A DNA stretch of 64,000 nucleotides from Canna indica (GCA_034359265.1 CP136890.1:92219501-92283500), one strand, 5' to 3'. Shown: positions 1 through 12,591, numbered from the stretch's first letter. Notes: generated from the sequence alone by a model not told the origin. Numbers and translations: made by a program.

Positions 1-1729
1 GTGTAAAAAAATAACGATCTACACATATCCGTTAATTAATATATATCACTCGTTATATACATGCACGATCCCGATATAATGATAGACAGTGACGTTGTCA
101 TATCTTCGTCTTCTCCCCAATCAAACAAGGCCCACGTGTTTTTAACCACAATATTGTCATATATATCTTCTGCTAGATAAATAAATTGAGGGAAATTTTA
201 ACCCACCGATAATATAAATTATAAAAAGTAAATCAACCCATGGGGGCAGAGAATGTCTTCAAAGCTATGCAAAAGGCAAAGTCCAAAAAGCCGAACCGAC
301 TTTATGCGGAACGCTGTAGCAGATATATAGTGCGACAAAATTTTAATATATATATATATATATATATATAAAGCGGGAAAAGGAATTGCTGGCTGCTGCA
401 GCCTGCAGCATTTGATCAATTGCCATCGACCCTTTTGATGCAGTACGGAGAGTTGACCCACTGACAATTTGGAGATTAAATTAGTCAAATACCAAAAAAG
501 CTTTTGTTCAATATTAATTTTTTACATGCATGCATGGATTGGAATGGCGTGGGCCCACGTACGTAGGTCCTGCTGAGGTGGAGCTTAAGATATATGGAAG
601 ATAACACATGGTGTTTGCACCTAAAGGCGAGATGAGTGTCGCCGAATCCCGAAACAAGGGATGTATATATATATGGTTTAATTGTTGTAGTTTGTCTCGA
701 TGGGCTTGACCTGCTCCGACCGCACGATTCTGCCTTGTTCTTTTATGCACACGCGTCTGATTCTTGTCTAGATTCCCCTGCTCACTGCTACCAAACAATA
801 CGCTTGCAGCAACCGGGTCAACTGCGTGCTTTATTTACTGCCTGCATTTTTTCTTTTATTTTTAGTATTGAAAATAAATTAAGTGTGTTGTGGATCCATG
901 CTTAATTGCCTAGCAAACGATGATGACGTGGCACTTCATTGTTTCAGCCCAATTTATTGTGATCATAGTGTCTAAAGCCCAGCTGCAAAAAAGCCCAATC
1001 TAGCTGTATAATTAATTACATAAAAAAATCAATTACAATAATTAATTACGTATTAACCTGTATAAGATATTTTACCGGTGCTAGAAGAAAATGGAGAAGA
1101 AATAAAGAAGGAAGAAGCGAGATAAAGAAACTAGCTAGAGAAGAAAGAAGTGAGGAAGAAAAGAAAATAAGAAAATGTAAATATACAAAGGTCAGTGCAA
1201 AGATTGGAGGAAAAAAATTAAAAAGAAAAGGGAGAAAAAAGGATAATAATAATAATAATAATACAGGACGCAGAAAATTTACCGCCTTCCATGCATGAGC
1301 GTCCAACACACTCGTGCACCTGTATGCATGCACACGAGTACCCAAATCATTTTTATAAGCAAATAATGTTAGAAAACATTATAATTGTGCTATTGAATTT
1401 CATTTTTATAAGCAAATAATGTTAGAAATTTCTAAGATTTTAACTATAGATTTTTGAATTATTCTAGAATGTTTTTAGATTTTATTTGATTTATCTGAGT
1501 TGAGTAATACAAATTAAGTAGGAGCATGAGTTTGATTTCCACTATATATGTACTTGATTTGTTGTTTTAATTATTCTTTTTTGAATGATTCATTGCAAAT
1601 TGTTGCTAAACTATAACTTTTTGAATGATTCTACAATCTCTTTAAAAAAAAATTAGATTTTATTTGACATATCTGATTTTAGTAATAAATCATACAATAT
1701 ATATATAGGATCGTGAGGTTGCTTTCCAC

Positions 1730-1788
<59 letters not shown>

Positions 1789-2013
1789 TTTGATGTTGTA
1801 ATTAATATTGTTTGCTAAGTAGCAAGTAGTGTCTGTCCTGCCAATTGTGAGTAGCACAGTTGTGATAATATTTTGTATATTTTTTAAAAATTTAAAATTT
1901 AAACTCTAGTATGATCATCTATTGTGATTTTCTATCTTTATTTTTTTTTAAAGATGTCTCGAATCGATGGATACTAAGTTGGGACGAGATTGCATCCAAT
2001 TAGTAACATGATT
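1..2013. other. AT-rich intergenic flank, no gene seen
   Basis: No reading frame here resembles a protein; the short open frames are driven by AT-rich and purine/pyrimidine-biased sequence. Visible structure is limited. A 29-bp direct repeat occurs at 1347-1375 and 1400-1428. Two degenerate copies of a longer block, starting near 1452 and 1618, share TTTTTGAAT(T/G)ATTCTA and GATTTTATTTGA. (AAT)n lies near 1243-1262, and a purine-rich stretch runs from about 1080 to 1250. Confidence 0.6.
1733..1784. repeat. (AT)n microsatellite
   Basis: An uninterrupted AT dinucleotide run of about 52 bp. Shorter AT runs occur near 343-370, 12913-12935, 44443-44466 and 61942-61962. Confidence 0.95.
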
Positions 2014-3267
2014 AAGGAAACTCGTTAGGTTTGAGAAACTCTCCCTTTCTTTCTTAGAAACTAGGGATGAGCAAAATCCGAATTGACCCAAATAATTCAA
2101 AAAAATTGATTTAAAAATTCAATGTGGCTATTCGGGTAAATCAGATCGAGTTGGGTGAAAATCTTGATATACCCGATCCGATCCGAAATGTTAGTTAAAT
2201 ATATATACTTATGTATATTATAGCTATGAAAGATGATCTTGGTCATGTGGTTAGAAGTTTGAAAATGAAATTTTAGAGATCTTGAGTTTAACTCCTAATA
2301 AATGCATATTTCTAATACTATTTTTACCTTTTCTTTTCCTATTGGAGAATTATTTGTAAAATATTTTTTATATATTATATATTGATGTTAAAATATTTTA
2401 TATGGGCTGCGGTCAATTGCGGATTCTGATTTTAATAAAATCAAGTTAATCTCTATATATGATCAAATTTCAGGATGCATTTAAGCTCGATGTATTATTC
2501 TGATCCACTCGATTTGAGCTTGGAACACTTATGCTAGATTGGTGTGACTAACATGATGTTAAGACAAGTGTAGGCCCAAAAGATATGACCTATGATAGAA
2601 GGGTCCATGTGGTTACTTATATAAATGGGACTAGATCTCCTCTCCACATCATGCTAAATAATGTTCTCTGTATGCCTCTACACACCATGCCAAATTAATG
2701 CTTTCTATTATGACTCTCATCCATGAAGAGTGAGTCTAAGGGAGGTGATGTAGAGGAATACCAACACTCCACATAACATCAAGGATAATTTTGTGAACAT
2801 GCTTTCATCAAGTAAATCATTTATGTTTTGATTTTTTTGACTGTGCTTATTGTGTTCTAATATTCATTTAATATATCAAATTTTTGTTTACATTATTATC
2901 TTTTTTAATTATGATTTTTTTTATAAAAAAATTATTCGGATTAATCAGATCGATTATGATCTTTTATTAGAATAGGGTCGAGAGAGTAGGAGCGTAGCTC
3001 CTTATTCCGATTTTAGTTATTCGAGTAGGTACCGACAGATGCTCAGTGCTCACCTCTGTTAGAAACATTAATCCGGTGGACTTCAGGAAATGACCGCAGA
3101 GAAACTCTCCCTTTCTTTATTAGAAATTCTAATCCGGTGGACTCAAGGAAATAACCACAGAGAAACTCCCCCTTTCTTTCTTAGAAATTTTAATACGGTG
3201 AGGTCAAGGAAATGACCGCAGGGAACTCCCACTTTCTTTCTTAGAAATTTTAATCCGGTGGATTGAC
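2014..3267. repeat. ~60-bp tandem repeat, split by a MITE
   Basis: Units of about 60 bp carry the conserved elements TAATCCGGTGGA, CAAGGAAATGACC, GAGAAACTC and CTTTCTTTCTTAGAAA. Clear units are near 3066-3125, 3126-3186 and 3187-3246, with a partial unit at 3247-3267. A further 3' half-unit at about 2014-2061 lies before the MITE at 2062-3058, so the MITE landed inside the array. The array ends about 340 bp upstream of the acyl-activating enzyme TATA box and so may lie in its promoter. Any regulatory role is inference. Confidence 0.8.
2062..3058. mobile_element. hAT-type MITE, 997 bp
   Basis: The left end TAGGGATGAGCA and right end GCTCACCTCTG are imperfect inverted repeats. The element is flanked by a perfect 8-bp duplication TTAGAAAC at 2054-2061 and 3059-3066, the size expected of hAT elements. 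The ends match the MITE at 43206-43712 (TAGGGGTGAGCA...TGCTCACCCCTA). There is no transposase; the interior is AT-rich. It interrupts the ~60-bp tandem repeat. Confidence 0.85.
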
Positions 3268-3611
3268 CGAAAAGTCATCGTGTTGACCCAGAATTCCACA
3301 AGTTGGAAATCTCTAACCAATCAGCAAACTGATGAACGCCTCAGGATCGCGCGACCGGAGATCCAGCGGTGTAGAGTCCGTCAACAGTCCGATGTGCGAC
3401 GGCATCGATCTTCCAACCTTATCATTCCGCATCCAAATACATATATAATTCCACTGTACGTGAGGGGCCTACTGCGCATGCTATAGTATACAATTGGCTG
3501 AAAAATAAATAGAAATATTATGAAGAAATTTGATTGGACTATCAACATTTGGGTGGATAGAAAGCTCAACTTACATAATTAATAAAGGCTTCACATCACC
3601 CTCCTATAGGC

Positions 3612-3618
3612 TATAAAA
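3612..3618 (+). promoter_or_regulatory. TATA box of the acyl-activating enzyme gene
   Basis: TATAAAA sits 70 bp before the chosen ATG at 3682. A start site about 30 bp downstream (near 3640-3645) would exclude the in-frame ATG at 3631 and leave 3682 as the first usable ATG. TTGACC (W-box core) motifs occur upstream near 3262 and 3283. Confidence 0.6.
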
Positions 3619-3681
3619 CCTCCTCATTTGATGCTGCATTGCCGCACCACATCGAATCCTCCGTCCCCCTCGATCTCTCTA

Positions 3682-5537
3682 ATGGACCGTCTGATTAAAT
3701 GCCCTGCAAATTATGCGCCGCTGAGCCCCATAACCTTCTTGCAGAGGGCCGCCGCCGTGTACGGCGACCGCACCTCCGTCGTATACGGGCGCACCCGCTT
3801 TACGTGGCGGGAGACGCACGAGCGCTGCCGGCGCCTCGCGTCGTCCCTCCGCTACCTCAGCGTTTCCAACAATGACGTGGTGATTAATTATTCGTATGCA
3901 ACTTTGACTATTCCAATATTCCATGCAGTGGATATTGGATATTAACTGCATGCATGTCTTGTCGGTTGTTACAGGTGTCGGTGCTCGCGCCGAACGTGCC
4001 GGCGCTTTACGAGTTGCACTTCGGCGTACCGATGGCCGGCGCCGTGCTCAACGCCATCAACACCCGCCTCGACGCGGCGAGCGTGGCCAACATCCTCGCG
4101 CACTCCGAGGCCAAGGTCTTCTTCGTCGATTACCAGTACGTCAAGCTCGCAGCAGAGGCGCTCGATCGTCGAGCCGCCCGCGCGCCGGTGGTCGTCGTCG
4201 TCGATGACGTCGACTCGCCGACGGGCGTCAGGCTCGGGGAGCTTGAGTACGAGAAGCTCCTCGCGCGCGGCGACCCCGCGAGCTTGCCTTGTCCTGTTCG
4301 CGACGAGTGGGACGCCATCGCGCTCAACTACACGTCCGGGACGACGGCCGCGCCCAAGGGCGTCGTCTACAGTCACCGTGGCGCGTACCTGAGCACGCTA
4401 AGCCTCCTCCTGCAGTGGGAGGTTGGGAGCGAGCCAGTCTACCTCTGGTCTCTCCCCATGTTCCACTGCAACGGGTGGACCTTCGCCTGGGGCGTCGCCG
4501 CGCGCGGCGGCACGAACGTCTGTATCCGGGCGCCAGCAGCCCGGGACATGTACCGCGCCATCGCCGAGCACCGCGTCACCCACATGTGCTGCGTCCCGAC
4601 CGTCTTGATCCTCCTCCTCGAGGCCGGGCGCGCCGACCGCCAGCCTTTGGCCTCCCCCGTGAGCGTCCTAACCGGCGGCGCGCCGCCGCCTGCACCGCTC
4701 CTTGAGAAGATGGAGCAGCTGGGGTTCCGCATCACCCACGCCTACGGCCTCACCGAGGCGACGGGGCCGGCGCTGGTGTGCGAGTGGCGGCAGGAGTGGA
4801 ATCTCCTGCCGGTGGACGCGCAAGCTCGGCTCAAAGCCCGGCAGGGCATCAGCGTGCTCTCCCTTGCCGACGTCGACGTCAAGGACACCGAAACCATGAC
4901 GAGCGTCCCACGCAACGGCAAATCGCTCGGGAAGATCGTCCTTCGCGGCAGCAGCATCATGAAGGGCTACTACAAGAACGCCGCTGACACCGACGCAGCG
5001 TTCAAGGACGGCTGGTTCCAGACCGGCGACCTGGGCGTCGTCCACCCGGACGGGTACGTGGAGATCAAGGACCGGGCGAAGGACATCATCATCTCCGGCG
5101 GCGAGAACATCAGCAGCGTCGAGGTGGAGGCGTCACTGTACCGGCACCCGAGGGTGCTCGAGGCGGCGGTGGTGGCGATGCCGCACCCACGCTGGGGCGA
5201 AACTCCATGCGCGTTCATCAAGCTGAAGGAAGGGAGCGCCAGCCTCAGGGAGGAGGACATCGTATCGCACTGCCGAAGCAACATGCCACGGTTCATGGTG
5301 CCGAAGACGGTGGTGTTCATGGCGGAGCTGCCGAAGACATCGACCGGAAAGATCCAAAAGTTCCTGCTAAGGGAGGCGGCTCTCTCCATATACAAAAAGA
5401 TGCAGAAGGCAACGCGGGGGCCGCAGGGGGGGGCGCTGCCGCCGCCGATATGCAAGGTGGCGGAGGTGGAGCGTAGCAACGAGAATAACCGCCGAGGCGT
5501 AGTAGAAGATCGAGTGTTGACCGTGGCGAAACTTTGA
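3682..5537 (+). CDS. acyl-activating enzyme (AMP-dependent acyl-CoA ligase), probably peroxisomal
   Basis: Exons 3682-3879 and 3975-5537 are joined by a GT-AG intron (3880-3974) and encode 586 aa. The protein is an ANL-superfamily enzyme that adenylates a carboxylic acid and transfers it to CoA. It is closest to the plant AAE clade that includes benzoate-, cinnamate- and short-chain acyl-CoA ligases. Visible motifs are the ATP P-loop [11 protein letters not shown] (about 185-195), YGLTE (323-327), the TGD adenylate motif (416-418), GGEN (441-444) and the C-terminal catalytic lysine in STGKIQK (K525). The last residues are AKL, a PTS1-type tripeptide, which suggests peroxisomes. About 40 low-complexity residues after the usual end of the fold make an unusual tail. 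GC content is high, unlike the flanks. The acyl substrate cannot be read from sequence. An alternative ATG at 3631 would add 17 residues. Confidence 0.93.
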
Positions 5538-5837
5538 TCGATCGATCGACTTGGATGAACGGTTGGAGATTGCGACACGGTTGCACGAGGAGCACCACGG
5601 AAGAACGCATGATTGTGTTGCTCTACCTGACAACGAGCCTGCTGTATGTTTGCTGTTAATTATTGAGTATTGGATCGTGGTAATATGTTGGCATGCATAA
5701 TTAACTCGTAAAATGATGATGATTGATGGAGAAATATTTATAAAGCGAGATTAATTGAAATGGGTCTCGTGCTTTTAATTAATTAGTTTGACCACGAGTC
5801 AATTATAAAAATACTTGGTCGTTGGCAGTAATTGATG
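5538..5837. other. 3' flank of the acyl-activating enzyme gene
   Basis: Starts with a short (TCGA)n run, then becomes AT-rich. It probably holds the 3' UTR. No clear polyadenylation signal stands out and no other gene is seen. Confidence 0.5.
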
Positions 5838-6560
5838 TGTTAATTATTATTATTATTATTATTTTCATAAGAATATCCCAATACAACTTAAGAAACTAAA
5901 AAATTACAACAATTTTATAAGGTCCGGAGGTTAATCCTTATTCCAAACAAAATTTTGCTCCAGATATTTTGTCCGTTTCGCAACCCAGTATGCAGCCTTA
6001 TTTTTTTCTCTTCTGGTAAACCGAAGCTTGAATTCCCAAAGTTTCCCTGCTAAAGAATTGATATCAGTCATAATATTTTTAACTTCCCAAAAATATTCCA
6101 TTTTTTCATTAAAAATATCAACAGCTATACTGGAATCACATTCGATCACCACTTTCCCATATTTATTCCTAACAATATGCTCTAAAGCACATTTAATTGC
6201 CAACACTTCATTCATTAATATTGATGAATTGTAATGAAACTTACCTACAACAGTAATACAATTATCATTACTACTCCTGACAATGAATGCAAATGTACCG
6301 AAATTTGAATTATTGTCTACTGCACCATCAGTATTATATTTCACCCAGTCAGGTGGAGGCAATTTTCAGACATCCTCATTCTTATTAGAAATACTACTAT
6401 TGTCCTCAGATTTAGATGAGTCAGCATAGTGAATAGTCAGGCAGGATATTCGAGAATATAATATCAACTTGAGAATTAGAGTTTATGAAAATAATTTGAT
6501 TCCTCGCCAACCAAAGAGAATAGATGATATTTAAATAAAGAGCTAAGACGAGTTTCATTA
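5838..6560 (-). pseudogene. LINE remnant: RNase H domain and 3' tail
   Basis: The minus-strand frame 6362-5931 (143 aa) is a plant type-1 RNase H domain (RVT_3), as found at the C-terminus of LINE polyproteins. Acidic residues sit in TDGA (about residue 12), in NEVLAIKCAL and in ECDS. The REKNKAAYWVA stretch matches the family's REXNXXADXLA helix, but the usual Asp is Tyr, so the catalytic site looks damaged. Upstream to about 6560 the minus strand still resembles the reverse-transcriptase C-terminal region but carries stops. Downstream ends in a (TAA)n tail (5847-5862 on +), typical of a LINE 3' end. A 5'-truncated, inactive copy. Confidence 0.72.
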
Positions 6561-8786
6561 ATTAATTGAGTAGAGCTGGTGAACGCTCAACAGATCCACT
6601 TCAAATTGGCTGAATAAAAACTTCAACGGTACGACGAGCAAGACAAATAACAGTTTTTTGGACCGGGCTGGATCAGAATTAATTGCAACGATGTTTAATT
6701 GGAATTATTCCACATATGGTATTTAATTAATTAGTACACATGGTTTAATTAGCAAATAAAACTTCAACAACACTTTTATTATAGATATATATGATCAATT
6801 TTTATTTAGATATACTCATTTTATTTTAAATATACTCAGTACAGATGAATAAAAAATAAATATATTTATAATAAAAGTGAGTATATTTATATTATTCCAC
6901 AAAGACTGTTATGATACCAAAGCATGCACCGCGGAAATTATGTTCAAATTCATTGGTGGAATTACTCAATAAATGAGAGTGTGCTTGTGTGAGGACGAGA
7001 TATGCCTAATGCATACGTATATACATTACCTTATTTTTTTTTTATTATATATATATATGCTCATGTCAATTATGGAGATTTTAGTTAATTTTATTTTAAT
7101 GTAACTCAATTTTTCAATTTTTCAATACCTTCTAAAATATAGGGGAAAAAGCATTGCACAAATAGTTAATCCGATTACAAATTAAAAATAAATATTGGAA
7201 AATTGAAATTAAGCATGATTCAAATTTAAATTGAGTTACTGTTTTTAATTTCAAATTCAATTCACATGATATTAATTTAAACAAATGATCACATAAAAAG
7301 TAGCATGAAAATTATTTATACTTATAATACAATCATATACATGTATACAAGATTTTTGTGTTCCATATTTATTTATTTATTTATTTATGATTTAATAATT
7401 ACGAAGAGTTATATTATAATGATGTGATCATTCACATATGGTGATAGATCTTGACATGAAAAGAACATATGTGATGGATGCACTCTATCTATCTTTTATA
7501 AATAGAGATATGCTTCTCTCTCACCTCTGACCTATTTTCGTGCAACTCCATCTAAGATGTACATTATTATAAAAGAGATTAAATAGATAAATTATATTCC
7601 AAGTAATTTTATTATTTAGTACTGTATCACTAAAGTATATACTTCATCAAGTAATAACTATAGTGAACGGTACTTTTCTTTTACTTTATTTATTTTAACT
7701 TTATTACGTGAAAAATATGAATTCAAAATTTTGACTTTTGCGAATTTCCCGCTTAATAATCATACGTAAAGTATGAATAAATAATTACTACATCATTACT
7801 TCTATCTTCGTACCAAGTTCAAATTATTTCATTTTGGTAATTCTACTAGTGTTACTTGTGTTTTTGTGATTATCATTTGTCTATCTAGACTATTTTAGAA
7901 TAAAAACTACATGCTAATTTTTCTATCCATGATATATGTTAGTAATTGGCTCTATTCTCATATTAACTCCTTTTTAGTTGCTTATGCGGAGTCATTGTAG
8001 CTAACACTCAGTGATTCATTTGATATCCTAGAAATGATAAGGAACATAATCTTATATAAATGGCTCTATCTTGTTTGTCTCGTGAATAAAATCTTAATTT
8101 TGTTTGCTAATTATTAAAAATCACTAAATATGATGGTAACAAAAATGAAAGATTCCTAATTATGGACGTGATACTAAACATGTTTCTGTGATACATTAAG
8201 ACAATTATTGTGAAGATGATGGTCCATCAATTAATTTCATTTTGACCGGTCAACGACAAGGAAAACAATTAATTACTCTTCCATGACTACACCAACCATG
8301 TCCTTAAGAATTAGGTTTCACTTTCCATGATTTGGACCAGCACCTAATTAATGATTGAGGTCAAATTTCAAGTCTTGGTACAAATTTACCCTTAACATAC
8401 TAATATATGTTTATTTGAATACAAATTAATATATTTACCCTCAATATACACATTTTCAAGTTTTTTTTTCTTCCAAAAATGCATATTTTTTTTTTATTTG
8501 AACTTTTTTTTAGAGTTTTGGTAGGGCTCTTCAATGAAAGTACAAATATTATTTTTCTTGTTCATGATATTGCTCTTTCTTTCAATTTCTCTAGCCTTTA
8601 TAGGTAAGATTTCAAAATTCTATAGTAGTCTTTCATAGGAGGGAGATCCATTCTCGTCTCAGTCTAGGGAGAGTTTTGTTCCAATCTGTACAAAATCAAT
8701 TGGGAATGTGAGATAGATTTTCGCAAGTAAGAGCGTTCACAGAAGTATTTTTCTCGTATGGTGTATTCCTCGTCTTGTGTATATAT
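6561..8786. other. AT-rich stretch, no gene seen
   Basis: No protein-like frame. It contains (TTTA)n near 7365-7388 and blocks around 7430-8000 that have the texture of old retrotransposon LTR or leader sequence (TATA-like tract near 7497, TTCCCGC near 7747), but I found no paired LTR or TSD. Class unknown. Confidence 0.45.
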
Positions 8787-9232
8787 TGATGGAATTTCTA
8801 AACAGGAATTAAACTCAAATCGTTTATGTTAAATCATCAAGAATAATAAGAACGAAAGCGCACCTGATTCTATCGCTTAAAATTCGGAGACGGGTTGAAC
8901 TTTCAAGTCAACACGTTAGCCCGTACAAAAGTACAATGAGAGATGAGGATTTCAAAGGCTAGGAACTTAACATGTGACTTGGGGACCATTACCCCTCTAT
9001 ATATAGAGAAAACTAGAGGTTGGTAAATTACCATTTCGCCCATCATGAAATTGTAATATTACAACTATGGTATCTGTTCATATATTATTATTCACATAAT
9101 TATGAAATGATACATGACCTTATAATAAACTTTATTAGATCACATTTAATCGATCAATCAAATTGATAGCGTAACCACATGTCAATAGATAAATGTTAGA
9201 CAATAATAGATTATTAAATAAATAATCTAACA
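8787..9232 (-). repeat. copia 3' LTR
   Basis: 446 bp. On the minus strand it starts TGTTAGATTA and ends CCATCA. It matches 25764-26435 along its whole length once the MITE is removed. Confidence 0.95.
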
Positions 9233-9248
9233 ATCTCCCACTTGGGCC
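9233..9248 (-). other. copia polypurine tract
   Basis: On the minus strand GGCCCAAGTGGGAGAT directly precedes the 3' LTR (TGTTAGATT). This is the standard copia polypurine tract position, used to prime plus-strand DNA synthesis. Confidence 0.85.
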
Positions 9249-9732
9249 AACATAAATATAATCATAAGGCTATGTGTACCAAAGTTACGTTATAAGCTCA
9301 TTTTAGCTATCATTACCAATCATTTCAATAATTTGGTCTATCGATCATACTAACATAAAACTAAAGCGACTTTCGCCACATTTATCGTAACTAAATCCAT
9401 CAATGATCAGAGTGTTAATACTTTCAACGACATATATTAAATATGGATGCACAACATACAAATTACATGTAATGTGATCTAAACATGTCTATTTTCAACT
9501 GGTCATACTTTATTCTTTAGTGAGATCAAAACCATATATTCAGAGTGAACATGACAAAAGAACTTTATTGCGCAGAAAAATTTATAAAGCATAGTACTAA
9601 TTACAGCCTCCCACTAAACCATCATATTACTACATGATAAAACACCCATATGAGCAATATGTTCATGAAATACCATGGGTGATAATCCTTTAGTAAGCGA
9701 ATCCACCCTCATGGAAGCTGTACCAATATGCT

Positions 9733-12285
9733 CTATACATAATTGACCTCTCTGGATTCTTTCTTTACAACCAGGAATTTAATGTCAATATGCTTTGACT
9801 TAGACGAACTCCTGTTGTTATTGGAATATAACACTGCTGAGTTATTGTCACATAATAACTTTAGTGGTCTTTCAATGCCATCAATAATATGCAGCTCAGT
9901 GATAAAATTGCGCAGCCATATTCCATGATTGGATGCCTCATAACAAATTATAAACTCTTCTTCCATAGTTGAAGCTGTAATGAGTGTCTGCTTAGCACTC
10001 CTCCAAGAGACAGCTCCAACGACAAGCAAGTAAACATAGCCAGAAGTGGATCTACGACTGTCTTGGCATCCGACAAAATTAAAATCAGAATACCAATGAT
10101 CTTTAACTGATCTGATTTTCTATAAGTGAGCATGTGATGCTTTGTTCTCTGTAGATACCGTATAATCTGTTTGGCTTCTTTCCAATGATCCATTTCGGGA
10201 TTGCTCATATATCTACCCAACATCCCAACAATGTGCGCAATATTTGGACGTGTACATACTTGAGCATACATCAAACTCCCTTCGAATTTGTCTCAAAATC
10301 AAATGAGATAATAACTTAATGAAATTTATGATACCACTGACGAGAAGCCTGTTTTAGCCCGTAGATGAATTTCTTTAATTTGCAAACCATTTTCTTTGGA
10401 TCTCCATAGATAAAGTTTTCTTGTTGCAACATATAAATCATTTTCTCAATGTCACTATTGAGAAACGCTATCTTAACATCCATCTGATGTAGCTCTAGAT
10501 CAAAATGAGCCACAAGTGACATTATAATCCTAAAAGAGTCTTTTGAAGAAACTGGAGAGAAAGTCTTTTTATAATCAATGCATTCCTTTTAAGTAAAGCA
10601 TTTTACAACAAGACGGGTCTTATATCTTTCCACATTACACTTTAAATCCCTTTTGGTCTTAAATATCCATTTGCAACCAATAGATTTCGCCCCTTCAGGT
10701 AATGGTACAAGATCTCAAGCATCGTTGTGTTGCATAGACCTTATTTCCTCATTCATGACATCAATCCACTGTTGAGAGTTAGAGCTTTGCATGATTTGAC
10801 AGAAGTTGACTGGGTCATCTTCCATCATAGCAATTTCAGCCTCGTGCTCTTCAAGAAATACAACGTAATCATCTGAAATTGCACTTCTCCTCTCCCTAGT
10901 GGACCTTCTTAATGGCATAGGTTCTAATGGCATTGGTTCTTGAGGTTGTCGAGTTTGCTCTACAGGTGTAGGCTCCTTAGGAGTAAACTCTTGAGGTTGA
11001 ATGGGGAGTACCTCAATGTTATCTTGTAAATTTGAATTTATTGTCTGATCAATGTCAGGAACAATAACTAAAGGAAGAGAGATGAACTCCTCTTCAAAGA
11101 CAACTTCCTTAACCTTATCTCCCCCCCAAACTCTACATCCTCAAAGAATTGGTCATTTCCTGTTTCAAAGAATGTCATATTCGTCGAATTATAAAACTTA
11201 TACCCCTTAGACCTATCAGGATAACCTACAAAATAGCAGCTAATTGTTTTGGAGTCCAATTTCTTTTCACTTGGCCTATATGGCCTAGTCTCAGCTGGAC
11301 AACCCCAAATATGTAAATGTCTTAAACTGGGCTTATTGTCTGTCCAAAGTTCAAAAGAGGTTTTCAATACTGCCTTAGGTGGTACCCTATTAAGGATGTA
11401 AGCTGCAGTCTTAAGTGCCTCTCCCCAGAGTGACTCTGGTAATGTAGAATTACTAATCATGCTCCTCACAATATCCTTAAGAGTCCAATTTCGCCTTTCA
11501 GCAACACTGTTCATGCTAGGACTTTCTGGCATAGTGTACTGTGGAACAATATCGCATTCATCTAGGAACTTAGCAAAAGGTCCTGGACGTTGTTCACTTG
11601 ATCCATCATATCTGCCATAGTATTCACCACTATGGTTAGACCTGACAACCTTAATTCTTTTGCCTAGTTGATTTTCAATTTCGACCTTATAGGACTTGAA
11701 CACATCCAGTGCTTGAGACTTCTCTCTAATCAGGTATATGTAACCATATCTAGAGTAGTCATCTATGAACGTAATAAAATAATATTGACCATTCCAAGAA
11801 GCCATAGGGAATGGTCCACATACATCAGTATGTATTAGTTCTAAGACGTCTGAACTCTTATTAATACCCGATCCCTTAATGTTTATTTGTTTTCCTTTAA
11901 TGCACTCAATGAGAACCTTAAAGTCCGTAGCATCAGAGAGGGTAAGAATTCCATCCGACACAAGTCTTTCCATCCTTTATTTTGATATATGACCTAAACG
12001 CTTGTGCCATAAGATGATGAAATTCTCATCAGTTAACTTTCTCTTTGTATCTCGTGAACTAGTATGTAAGGTTTCATTAAATGAAGCTAATACATCAAAC
12101 ATATAAAGGTTATCAACAGAAGATAAAGAACCAGTATCAATAATATTTGAACCAAGAGATAAATTGAAATTTCCATTTCCAAAAGAACAAGTATATCCGA
12201 ATTTGTCTATTACAGAAACAGAAATTAAATTCTATCGAAAAGATGAGACTTCAAAGGTCTCTTTCAAGTCCAGATGACATCCAAT
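9733..12285 (-). pseudogene. copia pol: integrase, reverse transcriptase, RNase H (broken)
   Basis: The remainder of pol, 3' of the CACTA insertion. Near 12020-11975 is the GAG-pre-integrase motif WHKRLGHIS. Frame 11973-11068 is the integrase core: Asp in HTDVCGPF and [11 protein letters not shown], and Glu in [10 protein letters not shown]. Frame 10933-10715 is the reverse-transcriptase lead-in (QQWIDVMNEEIRSM). Frame 10522-10316 holds QMDVKIAFLN and ends in ASRQWYHKFH. Frames 10274-9733 carry SDQLKIIG and KSKHIDIKF of the RNase H end. About 100 codons are missing near 10285, including the catalytic YVDD box. Together with stops near 10314, 11974 and 12235 this makes the polyprotein inactive. 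Confidence 0.9.
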
Positions 12286-12303
12286 CACTACTAGAAACTT
12301 GAT

Positions 12304-12590
12304 CTTCAGCAACGGCTATCAGCAACGGCCACTCAAGCCGTTGCTATTTGCAACGGCATTCTTACGGTCGCCCGAGCCGTTGCAGATATCTGTATCTGCA
12401 ACGGCGTTCTAACAGAAAATCGAGCCGTTGCTGATTATTTTAATTATCAGCAACGGCTTTCTGACGGAAAGGCGAGCCGTTGCTGCTTTTTTAATTGTCA
12501 GCAATGGCTTGCTAACGGATAAGTGAGCCGTTGTTGATGATAACTTATCAGCAACGGCTTTCTAACGGGCGAGCGAGCCGTTGCTGATAA
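12304..12590. repeat. 5' subterminal repeat array of the CACTA element
   Basis: Repeated units of about 40-48 bp each begin CAGCAACGG (or TGCAACGGC) and end CCGTTGCTG (or CCGTTGCAG), so each is a short inverted repeat around a variable centre such as CTTTCTAACGG. Arrays like this near both ends are typical of CACTA elements, where they serve as binding sites for the TNPA-type protein. Confidence 0.9.
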
Positions 12591-12591
12591 G

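Noticed and set aside
1046..1345. 99-codon minus-strand frame with a hydrophobic stretch
   Set aside because: It is the complement of a purine-rich low-complexity tract and looks membrane-like only because of Leu/Phe codon bias.
3679..5633. Many long frames overlapping the acyl-activating enzyme
   Set aside because: They are shadows of a GC-rich coding exon; only the frame with AMP-binding motifs is real.
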